The notes: generated by a model from the letters alone, not told the origin. A DNA stretch of 64,000 bases from CAVQCJ01 sp963771835 (GCA_963771835.1 CAVYVA010000001.1:558001-622000), one strand, 5' to 3'; shown: positions 1 to 9,200, numbered from the stretch's first letter. Numbers and translations are program-made.

Positions 1-489
1 GACCGGCTGCTGGACCTGGTGGGTCCGGACGGCCTGGTCGGGGTGGTCACCACCCACCGGCACGGCGACCACTGGCAGGCGCTGGCCGACGTCGTCAAGG
101 CGACCGGGGCCCGGACCTTCGCCCACCCGCTGGACGCCCCCGAGATCCCGGTCGAGACGGACGTGTTCCTCGAGGACGGCGACCGGCTGCGGTTCGGGGC
201 CATCGAGCTGACCGCGATCCACCTCGTCGGCCACACGCCGGGGAGCGTGGCACTGGTCTACGACGACCCGGAGGGGTTCCCGCACGTCTTCACCGGCGAC
301 TGCCTGTTCCCCGGCGGCGTGGGTCGCACCACCAACCCCGAGGACTTCGGCTCGCTGCTCGCCGGGGTGACCGAGAAGATCTTCGGCACGCTGCCCGACG
401 AGACCTGGGTGTACCCGGGGCACGGCGACGACACCACCCTCGGCGTGGAGCGACCGCACCTGGCCGAGTGGGCCGAGCGGGGCTGGTGA
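1..489 (+). CDS. MBL-fold metallo-hydrolase (glyoxalase II-like), 5' partial
   Basis: Metal-dependent hydrolase of the metallo-beta-lactamase fold, 5' end outside the window; the reading frame is open from base 1. The metal-binding signature THRHGDH is visible near residue 18, followed by the downstream ligand regions GHTPGS, TGDCLF and the late PGHG. This order is that of glyoxalase II-like and related hydrolases acting on thioesters or similar substrates; the substrate cannot be told from sequence. It ends in a GTGA overlap with the next gene, so the two are probably translated together. Family call is firm, specific reaction unknown. Confidence 0.85.
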   Translation, partial: DRLLDLVGPDGLVGVVTTHRHGDHWQALADVVKATGARTFAHPLDAPEIPVETDVFLEDGDRLRFGAIELTAIHLVGHTPGSVALVYDDPEGFPHVFTGDCLFPGGVGRTTNPEDFGSLLAGVTEKIFGTLPDETWVYPGHGDDTTLGVERPHLAEWAERGW

Positions 490-878
490 GCCCCGTGGGA
501 CGGCCGGTCCACTTCGAGATCCACGGCAGCGACCCGCAGTCGCTCGTCGCGTTCTACCAGACCGTGTTCGGCTGGACGGTCACCCGGTGGGGCGAGGAGG
601 CCTACTGGCTCGCCGACACCGGCCAGGACAGCCCCGGCATCAACGGCGCCCTGCTCCCCCGGCGCGGGCCGCGACCGGAGCCGGGCGCGCCGGTCAACGC
701 CTTCGTGGTCACCGTGGATGTCGAGGACCTGGACGCGACGCTGACCGCGGCGTACGAAGCCGGCGCCACCGAGGCGCTGCCCCGGATGGCGGTGCCGGGC
801 GTCGGCTGGCTGGCCTACGTGACCGATCCGGACGGGAACCTGCTGGGCGTCCTGCAGGCCGACGAGAACGCGGGCTGA
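486..878 (+). CDS. VOC-family (glyoxalase/bleomycin resistance-like) protein
   Basis: Small protein of about 130 residues in the vicinal oxygen chelate superfamily. It begins PVHFEIHGSDPQ, then FYQTVFGW, and ends with GWLAYVTDPDGNLLGVLQ, the usual first and last strands of such a domain; it looks like one VOC module, which would act as a dimer. The GTG at 486 overlaps the stop of the upstream hydrolase (GTGA); a GTG at 468 in the same frame is an alternative but would overlap more. Many VOC proteins are metal-dependent lyases, isomerases or drug-binding proteins; nothing here picks one. Convergent with uvrB, separated by 7 bases. Confidence 0.8.
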   Translation: MSPVGRPVHFEIHGSDPQSLVAFYQTVFGWTVTRWGEEAYWLADTGQDSPGINGALLPRRGPRPEPGAPVNAFVVTVDVEDLDATLTAAYEAGATEALPRMAVPGVGWLAYVTDPDGNLLGVLQADENAG

Positions 879-885
879 GCCCAGC

Positions 886-3003
886 TCACCGCACGCCGGC
901 GGCGTCCATCCCGCGGAGCTCCTTCTTGAGCTCGCCGATCTCGTCGCGCAGCCGGGCCGCGAGCTCGAACTGCAGCTCGGCGGCCGCCGCGTGCATCTGG
1001 TCGCTCAGCTGCTGGATGAGGTCGGCGAGGGCCGAGCGCGGCATGCCGGCCAGGTCGGCGGCGTGCCGGCCGACCCCGTCCGTGCCGGTACGCGAGCGCA
1101 GGCCGGGGACGGGCGCCTTGCCCCGGCTCTGCTGCCGGCCGGAGCCGCCGAGCAGCTGCTCGGTGTCGGCGTCCTCGCGGGCGATCAGCTCGGTGATGTC
1201 GGTGATCCGCTTGCGCAGCGGCTGCGGGTCGAGCCCGCGCTCGGTGTTGTACGCGACCTGCTTGGCCCGGCGCCGGTTCGTCTCCTCGATCGCCTGCGCC
1301 ATCGACGGCGTGACCTTGTCCGCGTACATGTGCACCTGGCCGGACACGTTGCGGGCGGCCCGCCCGATGGTCTGGATCAGCGATGTCGCGGAGCGGAGGA
1401 AGCCCTCCTTGTCGGCGTCGAGGATCGAGACCAGCGACACCTCCGGGAGGTCGAGGCCCTCGCGCAGCAGGTTGATCCCCACCAGCACGTCGAACTCGCC
1501 GCTGCGCAGCTCGCGCAGCAGCTCGACCCGGCGCAGCGTGTCCACCTCGGAGTGCAGGTAGCGGACGCGGATGCCCAGCTCGAGGAGGTAGTCGGTGAGG
1601 TCCTCGGACATCTTCTTCGTCAACGTGGTGACCAGCACCCGCTCGCCACGCTCGGCCCGCTCCCTGATCTCGTGCACGAGGTCGTCGATCTGACCCTTGG
1701 TCGGCTTCACGACCACCTCCGGGTCGATCAGCCCGGTCGGCCGGATGATCTGCTCCACCACACCCTTGCCGCGACCCAGCTCGTACGGCCCGGGGGTCGC
1801 CGACAGGTACACCGTCTGGCCGATCCGCTCGACGAACTCCTCCCACCGCAGCGGGCGGTTGTCGATCGCGCTCGGCAGCCGGAAGCCGTGCTCGACCAGC
1901 ACCCGCTTGCGCGACATGTCGCCCTCGTACATGGCGCCGATCTGCGGGACGGTCACGTGCGACTCGTCGATGACGAGCAGGAAGTCCTCCGGGAAGTAGT
2001 CGAGCAGCGTGTTCGGCGAGCTTCCCGGCGCCCGGCCGTCGATGTGCCGGCTGTAGTTCTCGATGCCGGAGCAGGACCCGACCTGGCGCATCATCTCCAG
2101 GTCGTACGTCGTGCGCATGCGCAGCCGCTGCGCCTCCAGCAGGTGTCCCTGCCGCTCGAGCTCGGCCAGCCGGTCGACCAGCTCCAGCTCGATGCCGGCG
2201 ATGGCCCGCTCCATCCGCTCCGGCCCCGCGACGTAGTGCGACGCCGGGAAGACGTACAGCGACTCGTCCTCGGTGACCACCTCGCCGGTCAGCGGGTGCA
2301 GCGTCATCAGCCGGTCGATCGTGTCGCCGAACATCTCGATGCGCACCGCGAGCTGCTCGTACACCGGGAAGATCTCGATGGTGTCGCCGCGGACCCGGAA
2401 CGTGCCCCGGGTGAACGCCAGGTCGTTGCGGGTGTACTGGATGTCGACGAACCGGCGGAGCAGCTGGTCGCGCTCCAGGGTGTCGCCGACCTTCAGCGGC
2501 ACCATCCGGTCGACGTACTCCTGCGGGGTGCCCAGGCCGTAGATGCACGACACCGAGGCGACCACGACGACGTCCCGGCGGGTCAGCAGGCTGTTGGTCG
2601 CCGAGTGCCGCAGCCGCTCCACCTCGTCGTTGATCGAGGAGTCCTTCTCGATGTAGGTGTCCGTCTGCGGGATGTACGCCTCGGGCTGGTAGTAGTCGTA
2701 GTAGCTCACGAAGTACTCGACGGCGTTGTGCGGGAGCAGCTCGCGGAACTCGGTGGCCAGCTGGGCCGCCAGGGTCTTGTTCGGGGCGATGACCAGGGTG
2801 GGCCGCTGCAGCCGCTCGACCAGCCAGGCGGTCGTGGCGGACTTGCCGGTGCCGGTGGCGCCGAGCAGGACGATGTCGGGCTCGCCGGCCCGGACCCGCT
2901 GCTCGAGCTCGTCGATGGCCTGCGGCTGGTCGCCGGACGGCGAGAAGTCGCTGACGACGGTGAACGGGGAGACCCGCCGCTCGAGATCGGTGACCGGACG
3001 CAT
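886..3003 (-). CDS. uvrB: Excinuclease ABC subunit B
   Basis: UvrB, the damage-verifying helicase-like subunit of nucleotide excision repair, which takes DNA from UvrA and recruits UvrC. At 705 residues it has the normal length. Visible parts: SGDQPQAIDEL and the P-loop GATGTGKSATTAWL near the N-terminus; the aromatic hairpin region YYDYYQPEAYIP; the Walker B-like VIDESHV; helicase motif TIGRAARN; and a C-terminal UVR motif (ELAARLRDEIGELKKEL) for UvrC contact. I start at ATG 3003 (MRPVTDLERRV); the frame stays open upstream to 3189 but that stretch has no UvrB similarity. No lexA-type box was recognised upstream. Intact. Confidence 0.97.
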   Translation of the reverse strand: MRPVTDLERRVSPFTVVSDFSPSGDQPQAIDELEQRVRAGEPDIVLLGATGTGKSATTAWLVERLQRPTLVIAPNKTLAAQLATEFRELLPHNAVEYFVSYYDYYQPEAYIPQTDTYIEKDSSINDEVERLRHSATNSLLTRRDVVVVASVSCIYGLGTPQEYVDRMVPLKVGDTLERDQLLRRFVDIQYTRNDLAFTRGTFRVRGDTIEIFPVYEQLAVRIEMFGDTIDRLMTLHPLTGEVVTEDESLYVFPASHYVAGPERMERAIAGIELELVDRLAELERQGHLLEAQRLRMRTTYDLEMMRQVGSCSGIENYSRHIDGRAPGSSPNTLLDYFPEDFLLVIDESHVTVPQIGAMYEGDMSRKRVLVEHGFRLPSAIDNRPLRWEEFVERIGQTVYLSATPGPYELGRGKGVVEQIIRPTGLIDPEVVVKPTKGQIDDLVHEIRERAERGERVLVTTLTKKMSEDLTDYLLELGIRVRYLHSEVDTLRRVELLRELRSGEFDVLVGINLLREGLDLPEVSLVSILDADKEGFLRSATSLIQTIGRAARNVSGQVHMYADKVTPSMAQAIEETNRRRAKQVAYNTERGLDPQPLRKRITDITELIAREDADTEQLLGGSGRQQSRGKAPVPGLRSRTGTDGVGRHAADLAGMPRSALADLIQQLSDQMHAAAAELQFELAARLRDEIGELKKELRGMDAAGVR

Positions 3004-3114
3004 ACCCCTACCGTACGGTCCGCCCCCGACAGCTCCGCCCTGTCCATGCTCGCGCTCGGGTCGTCGCCGGAGAACGGCTCCTCGCCTCGCCGCTCGGCGT
3101 GGGAGCATGAGCCG

Positions 3115-3321
3115 GTGCACGAGCGGAGTCAGCGCAACGAGCGCGCCCGGCACCGGAGGACACGGAGCCTGCGCCCTCGCGGACGTCACCGGGTGCGCTA
3201 CGGCAACGCGCGCTGGCTGGTGCCGGCCGGGCTGGCCGTCGTGATCCTCGTCATCGTCGCCGTCGCGCTGATGATCACCGACGCGACCACGTCGGCGGCC
3301 TACCTCACCCCCGTGCGCTGA
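3115..3321 (+). CDS. Small single-pass membrane protein
   Basis: A 68-residue protein with a very basic N-terminus (about 17 Arg in the first 35 residues), then a single hydrophobic helix (LVPAGLAVVILVIVAVALMI) and a short polar tail ending AAYLTPVR. The basic segment should stay in the cytoplasm. GTG start at 3115, 111 bases upstream of which the divergent uvrB begins. The 3' end overlaps the 3' end of coaE by 17 bases in convergent orientation. No family recognised; many actinomycetes carry a small membrane protein between uvrB and coaE, which is my only context clue. Confidence 0.6.
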   Translation: MHERSQRNERARHRRTRSLRPRGRHRVRYGNARWLVPAGLAVVILVIVAVALMITDATTSAAYLTPVR

Positions 3322-3905
3322 GCTCCCGCCAGACGGCGTCCACCCGCTCGGCCAGCTCGGCCGGGGTGCCGTCGTTGCCGATCACGACGTCGGCCGCGGC
3401 CAGCCGCTGCTCCCGGCTCGCCTGGGCGGCCATCCGGGCCCTGGCGTCCGCCTCGGCCATCCCGCGGAGGCGGACCAGCCGGTCCAGCCGCACGTCGTCG
3501 GCGGCGTCCACCACCACGACCAGGTCGTGGTCGTCCGCGAGGCCGTTCTCGACCAGCAGCGGGACGCTGTAGACGACCACCGGGCACGCCCTGCGCCTGC
3601 GCCTGCGCGACCAGCGCCGCCGCCCGGGCCGCCACCAGCGGGTGCACGATCGCCTCCAGCCGCCGCAGGGCCGCGGCGTCGGCGAACACGATGGCCGCCA
3701 GGGCGGCCCGGTCCAGGCTCCCGTCCGTGGCCCGCACGGCCGCGCCGAACTCGGTCAGCACGGCGTCCAGACCGGGGGTGCCGGGGGCGACGACCTCCCG
3801 CGCCAGCCGGTCGGCATCGACGACCGCGGCGCCCCGTTCGGCCAGCAGACGCTCGACCTCGGACTTCCCGCTGCCGATCCCTCCAGTGAGCGCGACCTTG
3901 ATCAC
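3305..3905 (-). CDS. coaE: Dephospho-CoA kinase, one frameshift
   Basis: CoaE phosphorylates dephospho-CoA, the last step of coenzyme A synthesis. The N-terminal part shows the P-loop LTGGIGSGKSEV and then VVDADRLAREVVAPGTPG, a classic CoaE start. After ALVAQAQAQGVP the frame breaks near 3580-3586 and the rest (VVYSVPLLVENGL, DVRLDRLVRLRGM, DVVIGNDGTPAEL) continues in another frame to the stop at 3305. The lesion is an extra G in CCCGG where CCCG would restore VPVVVYSVPLL. Since the enzyme is essential, a sequencing error is the likely reason. Total length about 200 residues is normal. Confidence 0.88.
3591..3608 (+). repeat. Short tandem repeat CTGCGC x3 inside coaE
   Basis: Three copies of the hexamer CTGCGC lie in coaE and encode alternating Ala-Gln on the minus strand (AQAQAQ). 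The frameshift in coaE sits a few bases away at about 3580-3586, so the repeat may mark a region that is hard to sequence or prone to slippage. Confidence 0.7.
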
Positions 3906-4053
3906 GACACGCAGTCCGTCACCCGATTGGCTCCCCTCGCCGACGCTCAGTTATCGTCCTGTGACCAAGTCCAGCCGTGCGGTCTGACGATGGGCGGGCG
4001 ACCCGGGGAGTACGCGGGAGCCGCGTCGGACCCGGATCATCAGGAGTCTATTG

Positions 4054-5019
4054 ATGTCGCCCGCCCGCAAGACCTTGCTCGTGTCCGCGTCGTTCCTGCT
4101 GGCTGCAGCCGCGGCCTTCGGGACCGCAAGCCAGGGAACCGGCCAGGCCGCCACGGTCTCCAGCCCGATCATCTTCGGGGTCGCCGCCGCGAACCAGACC
4201 CAGGTGCTGGCGGCCGAGAAGGTGCAGGGCCGGCACGTCGAGGGCATCCGCGACTACAAGCCGTGGGACGGGGTCCTGTTCGGGTCGCAGCCCACCTGGA
4301 TGCGCGACACCGGGCACACGCTGTTCCTCAGCATCAAGGCCGAGCGCACGAGCGGCGCCAAGATCTCGTTCGCCTCGATCGCGGCCGCCCCGGTCGGCAG
4401 CCAGCTGTACCAGGAGATGCTCAGCATCGCGTCGCAGATCAAGACCTTCAAGGCGCCCGTGTACATCACCTTCAACCACGAGCCCGAGGCCTCGGGCAGC
4501 CAGGCGATGGGCACCGGCCCGCAGTTCGCCGCGGCGTGGCGCAAGTTCGTCACCGTGCTGCGCGGCGGCGGCGTCACCAACGCGAAGTACATCGCCACCT
4601 TCACCGGGTACGGGTTCACCCGCACGGACGCGCAGAGCGTGAACAACTACTACCCGGGCGACGCCTACGTCGACGGCATCGGCGCCGACGTCTACAACTG
4701 GGCGTCGTGCAAGAACCAGCCCTGGACGTCGATGGCCAGCCTGGTCGCCGGCCTCAAGGCCTTCGGCAACGCACACTCGACCAAGGGCCTCTACGTCATG
4801 GAGTACGGCTCGGTCGAGGGCGCGCCCGGCCAGAAGGCGCAGTGGCTGAAGGACGCCGAGACCCTGTTCAAGTCGACCGGCTACGGGCAGTTCAAGGCCG
4901 TGATCCAGTGGACCGGCGTGAACATCAGCGCGAAGTGCTCGTTCAGCTACAACACCTCGACCGCCTCGCAGTCCGCCTGGGTGACCTGGGGCCACGACCC
5001 CGCCTACCTCGGCCAGTAA
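4054..5019 (+). CDS. Secreted glycoside hydrolase, GH26-like
   Basis: Exported glycosidase of 321 residues. A signal peptide is clear (basic RK, hydrophobic LLVSASFLLAAAAAFG, then GTASQGTGQAA). The mature part looks like a beta/alpha barrel with the acid/base Glu in ITFNHEPEA (about E143) and a nucleophile candidate in VMEYGS (about E250), the pattern of GH26 endo-mannanase/lichenase enzymes. WMRDTGHTLFLSIK and the Trp-rich IQWTGVN also fit. ATG 4054 is chosen over TTG 4051 because AGGAG at 4042-4046 is well spaced. Substrate is not determinable; mannan or beta-glucan are the family's usual targets. Intact, monocistronic, inserted between coaE and rpsA. Confidence 0.75.
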   Translation: MSPARKTLLVSASFLLAAAAAFGTASQGTGQAATVSSPIIFGVAAANQTQVLAAEKVQGRHVEGIRDYKPWDGVLFGSQPTWMRDTGHTLFLSIKAERTSGAKISFASIAAAPVGSQLYQEMLSIASQIKTFKAPVYITFNHEPEASGSQAMGTGPQFAAAWRKFVTVLRGGGVTNAKYIATFTGYGFTRTDAQSVNNYYPGDAYVDGIGADVYNWASCKNQPWTSMASLVAGLKAFGNAHSTKGLYVMEYGSVEGAPGQKAQWLKDAETLFKSTGYGQFKAVIQWTGVNISAKCSFSYNTSTASQSAWVTWGHDPAYLGQ

Positions 5020-5031
5020 CGACCAGAACCG

Positions 5032-5101
5032 ACTCTGCCGAGCGAACGGTCGCTGGAAGGGGTCATCGACCGCCTCCTGGCGACCACTCGCTCGGCAGAG
5101 T
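5032..5101. terminator. Long imperfect palindrome between glycosidase and rpsA
   Basis: Bases 5032-5045 (ACTCTGCCGAGCGA) are perfectly complementary to 5088-5101. Inside, after a symmetric two-base internal loop, GGTCGC pairs with GCGACC, and the centre GGTC-ATC-GACC (5061-5071) closes the loop. The whole 70 bases can fold as one long rod on either strand. It lies between two convergent genes, so a bidirectional terminator is the simplest reading; there is no T-tract. Confidence 0.6.
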
Positions 5102-5116
5102 GGGTGCAGCGGCGGG

Positions 5117-6622
5117 TCAGGACTCGCCGGTGAGCTTCTCGCGCAGGGCGGCGAGGGCCTCGTCGGAGGCCAGCGTCCCGGCCACCTCGCCCTCGGGCTC
5201 CTCCGGCGTCGAGGTGTACGTGGCCGGCGTCTCGGCCACCGCCTCGGCGTCGGCCTTGCGGGCCTCGTCCACCTGCTTCTTGTGCGCCTCGAAGCGGGTC
5301 TGGGCCTCGGCGTACTGCCGCTCCCAGGCCTCGCGCTGGGTGTCGTACCCCTCGAGCCACTCGCCGGTCTCCGGGTCGAAGCCGTCCGGGTAGACGTACT
5401 GGCCGGCCTCGTCGTAGGTGGCCGGCATGCCGTACAGCGTGGGGTCGAAGGCGTCGCCGACGGCTTCGCCGATCGTGCCCTCGTTGGCCTGCTTGAGGGA
5501 CAGGCTGATGCGGCGCCGCTCGAGGTCGATGTCGATCACCTTGACGAAGATCTCGTCGCCGACCTGGACGACCTGCTCGGGGATCTCCACGTGCCGCTCG
5601 GCGAGCTCGGAGATGTGCACCAGGCCCTCGATGCCCTCGTCCACCCGGACGAACGCGCCGAACGGCACCAGCTTCGTGACCTTGCCGGGCACGACCTGGC
5701 CGATCTGGTGCGTCCGGGCGAACTGCTGCCAGGGGTCCTCCTGCGTCGCCTTGAGCGACAGCGAGACGCGCTCGCGGTCCATGTCGACGTCGAGCACCTC
5801 GACGGTGACCTCCTGGCCGACCTCGACCACCTCGGAGGGGTGGTCGATGTGCTTCCAGGACAGCTCGGACACGTGCACGAGGCCGTCCACCCCGCCCAGG
5901 TCCACGAACGCGCCGAAGTTGACGATCGAGGACACGACGCCGGACCGGACCTGGCCCTTCTGCAGCGTGGTGAGGAACGTCTGGCGCACCTCGGACTGGG
6001 TCTGCTCGAGCCACGCGCGGCGGGACAGGACCACGTTGTTGCGGTTCTTGTCCAGCTCGATGATCTTCGCCTCGAGCTCCTTGCCGACGTACGGCTGCAG
6101 GTCGCGGACCCGGCGCATCTCGACCAGGGAGGCGGGCAGGAAGCCGCGCAGGCCGATGTCGAGGATGAGGCCGCCCTTGACCACCTCGATGACCGAGCCG
6201 GTGACGACGCCGTCCTCTTCCTTGATCTTCTCGATCGTGCCCCAGGCGCGCTCGTACTGGGCGCGCTTCTTGGACAGGATCAGCCGGCCCTCCTTGTCCT
6301 CCTTCTGGAGGACCAGGGCCTCGATCTCGTCGCCGACCTTGACGACGTCGTTGGGGTCGACGTCGTGCTTGATCGACAGCTCGCGGGAGGGGATGACGCC
6401 CTCGGTCTTGTAGCCGATGTCGAGCAGGACCTCGTCGCGGTCGACCTTGACGATCACGCCCTCGACGATGTCGCCGTCGTTGAAGTACTTGATGGTCTCG
6501 TCGATGGCCGCCATGAAGTCGTCGGCCGAGCCGATGTCGTTGACGGCGATCTGCTTGCTGGGCCCGGCGGGCGCTGCGGCCGCTGCGGCCGGGTCGGACG
6601 TGCTGATCGTGCTGGCGGTCAT
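5117..6622 (-). CDS. rpsA: 30S ribosomal protein S1
   Basis: S1 binds mRNA and helps the 30S subunit start translation. The 501-residue protein has four S1 (OB-fold) repeats, at roughly residues 48-118, 135-200, 220-290 and 306-375, each with the GxVxxxxxFGAFV/GLVHISEL pattern (for example VNFGAFVDLGGVDGLVHVSE and LVPFGAFVRVDEGIEGLVHI). Four repeats plus an acidic, Glu/Ala-rich tail is the usual actinobacterial form, shorter than the six-repeat E. coli protein. Start ATG 6622 (MTASTISTSDP). The upstream frame is open but has no similarity. Intact. Confidence 0.96.
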   Translation of the reverse strand: MTASTISTSDPAAAAAAPAGPSKQIAVNDIGSADDFMAAIDETIKYFNDGDIVEGVIVKVDRDEVLLDIGYKTEGVIPSRELSIKHDVDPNDVVKVGDEIEALVLQKEDKEGRLILSKKRAQYERAWGTIEKIKEEDGVVTGSVIEVVKGGLILDIGLRGFLPASLVEMRRVRDLQPYVGKELEAKIIELDKNRNNVVLSRRAWLEQTQSEVRQTFLTTLQKGQVRSGVVSSIVNFGAFVDLGGVDGLVHVSELSWKHIDHPSEVVEVGQEVTVEVLDVDMDRERVSLSLKATQEDPWQQFARTHQIGQVVPGKVTKLVPFGAFVRVDEGIEGLVHISELAERHVEIPEQVVQVGDEIFVKVIDIDLERRRISLSLKQANEGTIGEAVGDAFDPTLYGMPATYDEAGQYVYPDGFDPETGEWLEGYDTQREAWERQYAEAQTRFEAHKKQVDEARKADAEAVAETPATYTSTPEEPEGEVAGTLASDEALAALREKLTGES

Positions 6623-6810
6623 GAGAGTAGGGGCTCCGAAGGTTGACAGGGATCGAGCGGGTGCGCGGCGGACCCGTGGAGTGTGCCTGGACCTGCGTCG
6701 TCTGGCATCCGGGGGGACGCCCGACGACGTGGGGGGACAGCATCCGGCGCGGCCTGCTCCGTCCGAGGTCGCGCAGGCCCACAACGCCCGGGAAGTCTAC
6801 GTTTGCGCAG

Positions 6811-7622
6811 GTGACAGGGTCAATCGAGGCCGGCCGCGGCGGCACGGTGGGCCCGGAGCAGTCCCGGCGGGCCGCCCGGGCCTGGTGGGACGCCCACGCG
6901 GCGGGCTACCAGGCCGAGCACGGCGAGTTCCTGGGCGACTCCCGGTTCGTCTGGGGCCCGGAGGGCCTGGACGAGGCGGGACGCCGGCCTGCTGGGAGGC
7001 GGTCGATGGCCGGCGGGTGCTCGAGGTGGGCGCCGGTGCGGCCCAGTGCTCGCGCTGGCTGCGGACCGAGGGGGCCCGGCCGGTGGCGGTGGACCTGTCC
7101 GGCGGCCAGCTGGCGCCAGGCGGCGGCCGCCGACCGCCGGACCGGCGTGCCGGTCCCCGCCGTCCAGGCGGACGCGGTCGCCCTCCCGTTCGCCGACGGG
7201 TCGTTCGACCTGGCCTGCTCGGCCTACGGGGCGCTGCCCTTCGTGGCCGACCTGGGGGCGGCGCACCGGGAGGTGGCCAGGGTGCTGCGGCCGCGCGGCC
7301 GCTGGGTGTTCTCGGTGCCGCACCCGGTCCGGTGGGCCTTCCCGGACGTGCCGGGACCGGACGGCCTGGTCGCCAAGTACCCCTACTTCGACCGCAGCCC
7401 GTACCTGGAGTCCGACGGCGACGGGCGGGTCACGTACGTCGAGCACCACCGCACGCTCGGGGACCATGTCCGCGGCCTGGTCGCCGCCGGGTTCGAGCTG
7501 CTGGACGTGGTCGAGCCGCAGTGGCCGGCGGCCGGCCGAACGACCAGGTGTGGGGCGGCTGGTCGCCGCTGCGCGGTCGGCTGCTGCCCGGGACGGCGGT
7601 CTTCGTCTCGCAGCGGCGCTGA
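6811..7622 (+). pseudogene. Class I SAM methyltransferase, several frameshifts
   Basis: A SAM-dependent methyltransferase spread over two frames. N-terminus SRRAARAWWDAHAAGYQAEH; then motif I as VLEVGAGAAQCSRWL after a shift near 6990; then ADAVALPFADGSFDLACSAYG (motif with acidic residue and catalytic-domain strand 4) after a shift near 7108; the C-terminus WGGWSPLRGRLLPGTAVF follows a shift near 7535. The pieces together give a normal Methyltransf_11-type protein of about 270 residues, common next to rpsA in actinomycetes. Start at GTG 6811 or 6847. Whether this is real decay or read error cannot be settled here; the lesions are in G/C runs. Confidence 0.7.
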
Positions 7623-7659
7623 CCCGGGTCGCGCACGCTCGGATCGGCGGGGCCGGCCG

Positions 7660-8115
7660 TCAGTGCTGCGGGGTCTTCTCGCTGGCACGGAGGCGGGCCG
7701 CCAGCGTCCGGAGCAGCACGAGCGACACCTTCGGTTCGTCGGCGAGCAGCCGGATGAAGTCCTTGCGTCCGATACGCGCGACCACCACGTCGTCCTGGGC
7801 CTCGATCGTGGCGGACCGCGGCGCGTCGTCGAGCAGCGCCAGCTCACCGAAGAAGTCGCCGGCACCGAGCGTGACCGGCCTCTTGCCGGGTGGGCGCACG
7901 ACGGCGGTCCCCTCGAGCATCAGGATGAACGAGTCGCCGGTCGCGCCCTCTCGGACGATCTTGGTATAGGCCGGCAACCGTTGGATCTTGGCCAGCTTGG
8001 CGAGGTTGCGCACGTGCCGGGGCGACAGTCCGGAGAAGAGCGGGACCTCCGCCAGCACGTCGGTCCAGTCCGCCTCGGCCACCGTCGGGGTCCGGTCACT
8101 GTCCAGCTTCGCCAT
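7660..8115 (-). CDS. Cyclic nucleotide-binding domain protein
   Basis: A 151-residue protein that is essentially one cNMP-binding (CRP-like) domain. The phosphate-binding cassette reads FFGELALLDDAPRSATI, with the Gly-Glu and Arg that contact cAMP/cGMP in this family. It begins LAEVPLFSGLSPRHVRNLAKL, typical of such domains, and ends in a short helix; there is no helix-turn-helix DNA-binding domain, so it is not a CRP-type regulator by itself. ATG 8115 (MAKLDSD) chosen; the frame extends upstream to 8157 with Arg/Gly-rich translation only. Probably a stand-alone ligand sensor; partner unknown. Confidence 0.85.
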   Translation of the reverse strand: MAKLDSDRTPTVAEADWTDVLAEVPLFSGLSPRHVRNLAKLAKIQRLPAYTKIVREGATGDSFILMLEGTAVVRPPGKRPVTLGAGDFFGELALLDDAPRSATIEAQDDVVVARIGRKDFIRLLADEPKVSLVLLRTLAARLRASEKTPQH

Positions 8116-8187
8116 GGCGCGGAGAGTACCCCCGCGCCGCCCGCGACCGCCGGTCAATCGGCGAGACCGGGGCAGCCCGGTGCGGAC

Positions 8188-9200
8188 TCAGGCGGTCGGC
8201 TGCGGCTCGCGGGCGGCATGGCCCCCCGCCGCCGGCGGCATCGGCGTCTCGCGCCGGGCGCCGACGACGAGGTAGAGGCCCAGCGCGATCAGCAGCAGGC
8301 CGCCGGCCAGGCCGACGATCGGGATGACGGTCTGTGACCAGCCCCAGCTGGGACTTGCCGTCGGCCGCCGCCTGTGCCGAGAGACGGACGTTGTCCGGGG
8401 TGAAGCCGATCGTGGCCTCGATGAGGGTGAGCTTGTCGATGCCGTCCGCCCCGCGCAGCGTCTGCTTCTGCACCTCGACGCCCTTGACGATGACGCCGGT
8501 GGTGGGCTCGACCCAGACCGTCCGGGTGTTGGCGTAGAACTCGGGCGCCTGGACCGACGGGTCGCGCGGACCCGACCAGGCTGCCCGGCACCTCGAGGGT
8601 GCCGATCTGCGTCGGCGGCGATGACCTGGACGAACTTGTAGCACTAGACGCCGTCGATGGTCTCGACGTCCTTGAAGTCCATCGCGGTGGCCTTGTTCAG
8701 GGTCTTGTCGAAGTACTGGTAGGTCTTCTGCTCGGTCCCGAAGCCGAACTTCAGCGGGTTGATGCCGCTGAAGTCGGTGATCGGCGCACCGTCCGCGTTG
8801 GCGCCGCAGCAGTTGATCATCTGCGAGGTGTGGCCGTCGAACGGGATGCGCATGGTCGTCGCGTTGACCAGCGTGCCGGTCGAGTCCGAGACCGTCTGCG
8901 ACTCGTCGTACACCGTGCGGTTGTCCGGCCCGGTGCTGGCGTCGACGTCGGCGCGGACCCGCTCCTGGCCGACCAGCGCGACGTTGGTGCGGATCTGTCA
9001 GGGTGGCCGGGTCGAACAGCGTGGTGGCGGTGCCCGCGGACGGGCGACAGGTTGACCCGGTCCTGGCAGATCGCCGAGGTGGTGTCGCAGCCCAGTGGCG
9101 CGACCGCGACCCGCGGGTAGACGTACCAGCGGCATAGTGGCGCGAGGACGAGCAGGAACGCGCCCAGTCCCACCAAGAGACAGCCGACGGTCCTTCGCAT
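8188..9200 (-). pseudogene. DUF3068 (PorA-family-like) membrane protein, multiple lesions
   Basis: Recognisable as a DUF3068 protein: an N-terminal membrane helix (TVGCLLVGLGAFLLVLAPL) followed by WYVYPRVAVAPL, an extracytoplasmic region with FDPATLTD, VYDESQTVSDSTG, FGTEQKTYQYFD, and a C-terminal helix VGLAGGLLLIALGLYLVVGA. The parts are in different frames with shifts near 9040, 9000, 8600, 8560 and 8350, plus an in-frame TAG at 8644-8646 directly after ETIDGV. Either a decayed gene or a badly called stretch. Family function is unknown; some members are annotated as porin PorA-like. Start ATG 9200; a GTG at 9209 is possible. Confidence 0.7.

Noticed and set aside
3004..3114. SOS box upstream of uvrB
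   Set aside because: No sequence matching actinobacterial LexA sites was seen.
991..3321. 776-codon open frame on the plus strand across uvrB
   Set aside because: Shadow of uvrB in GC-rich DNA; its translation is low-complexity. Only its last 68 codons are a plausible separate gene.
3906..4053. Possible riboswitch (c-di-AMP or c-di-GMP) before the glycosidase gene
   Set aside because: The leader has G-rich stems but lacks GCAAAGCC and other conserved motifs of either class.
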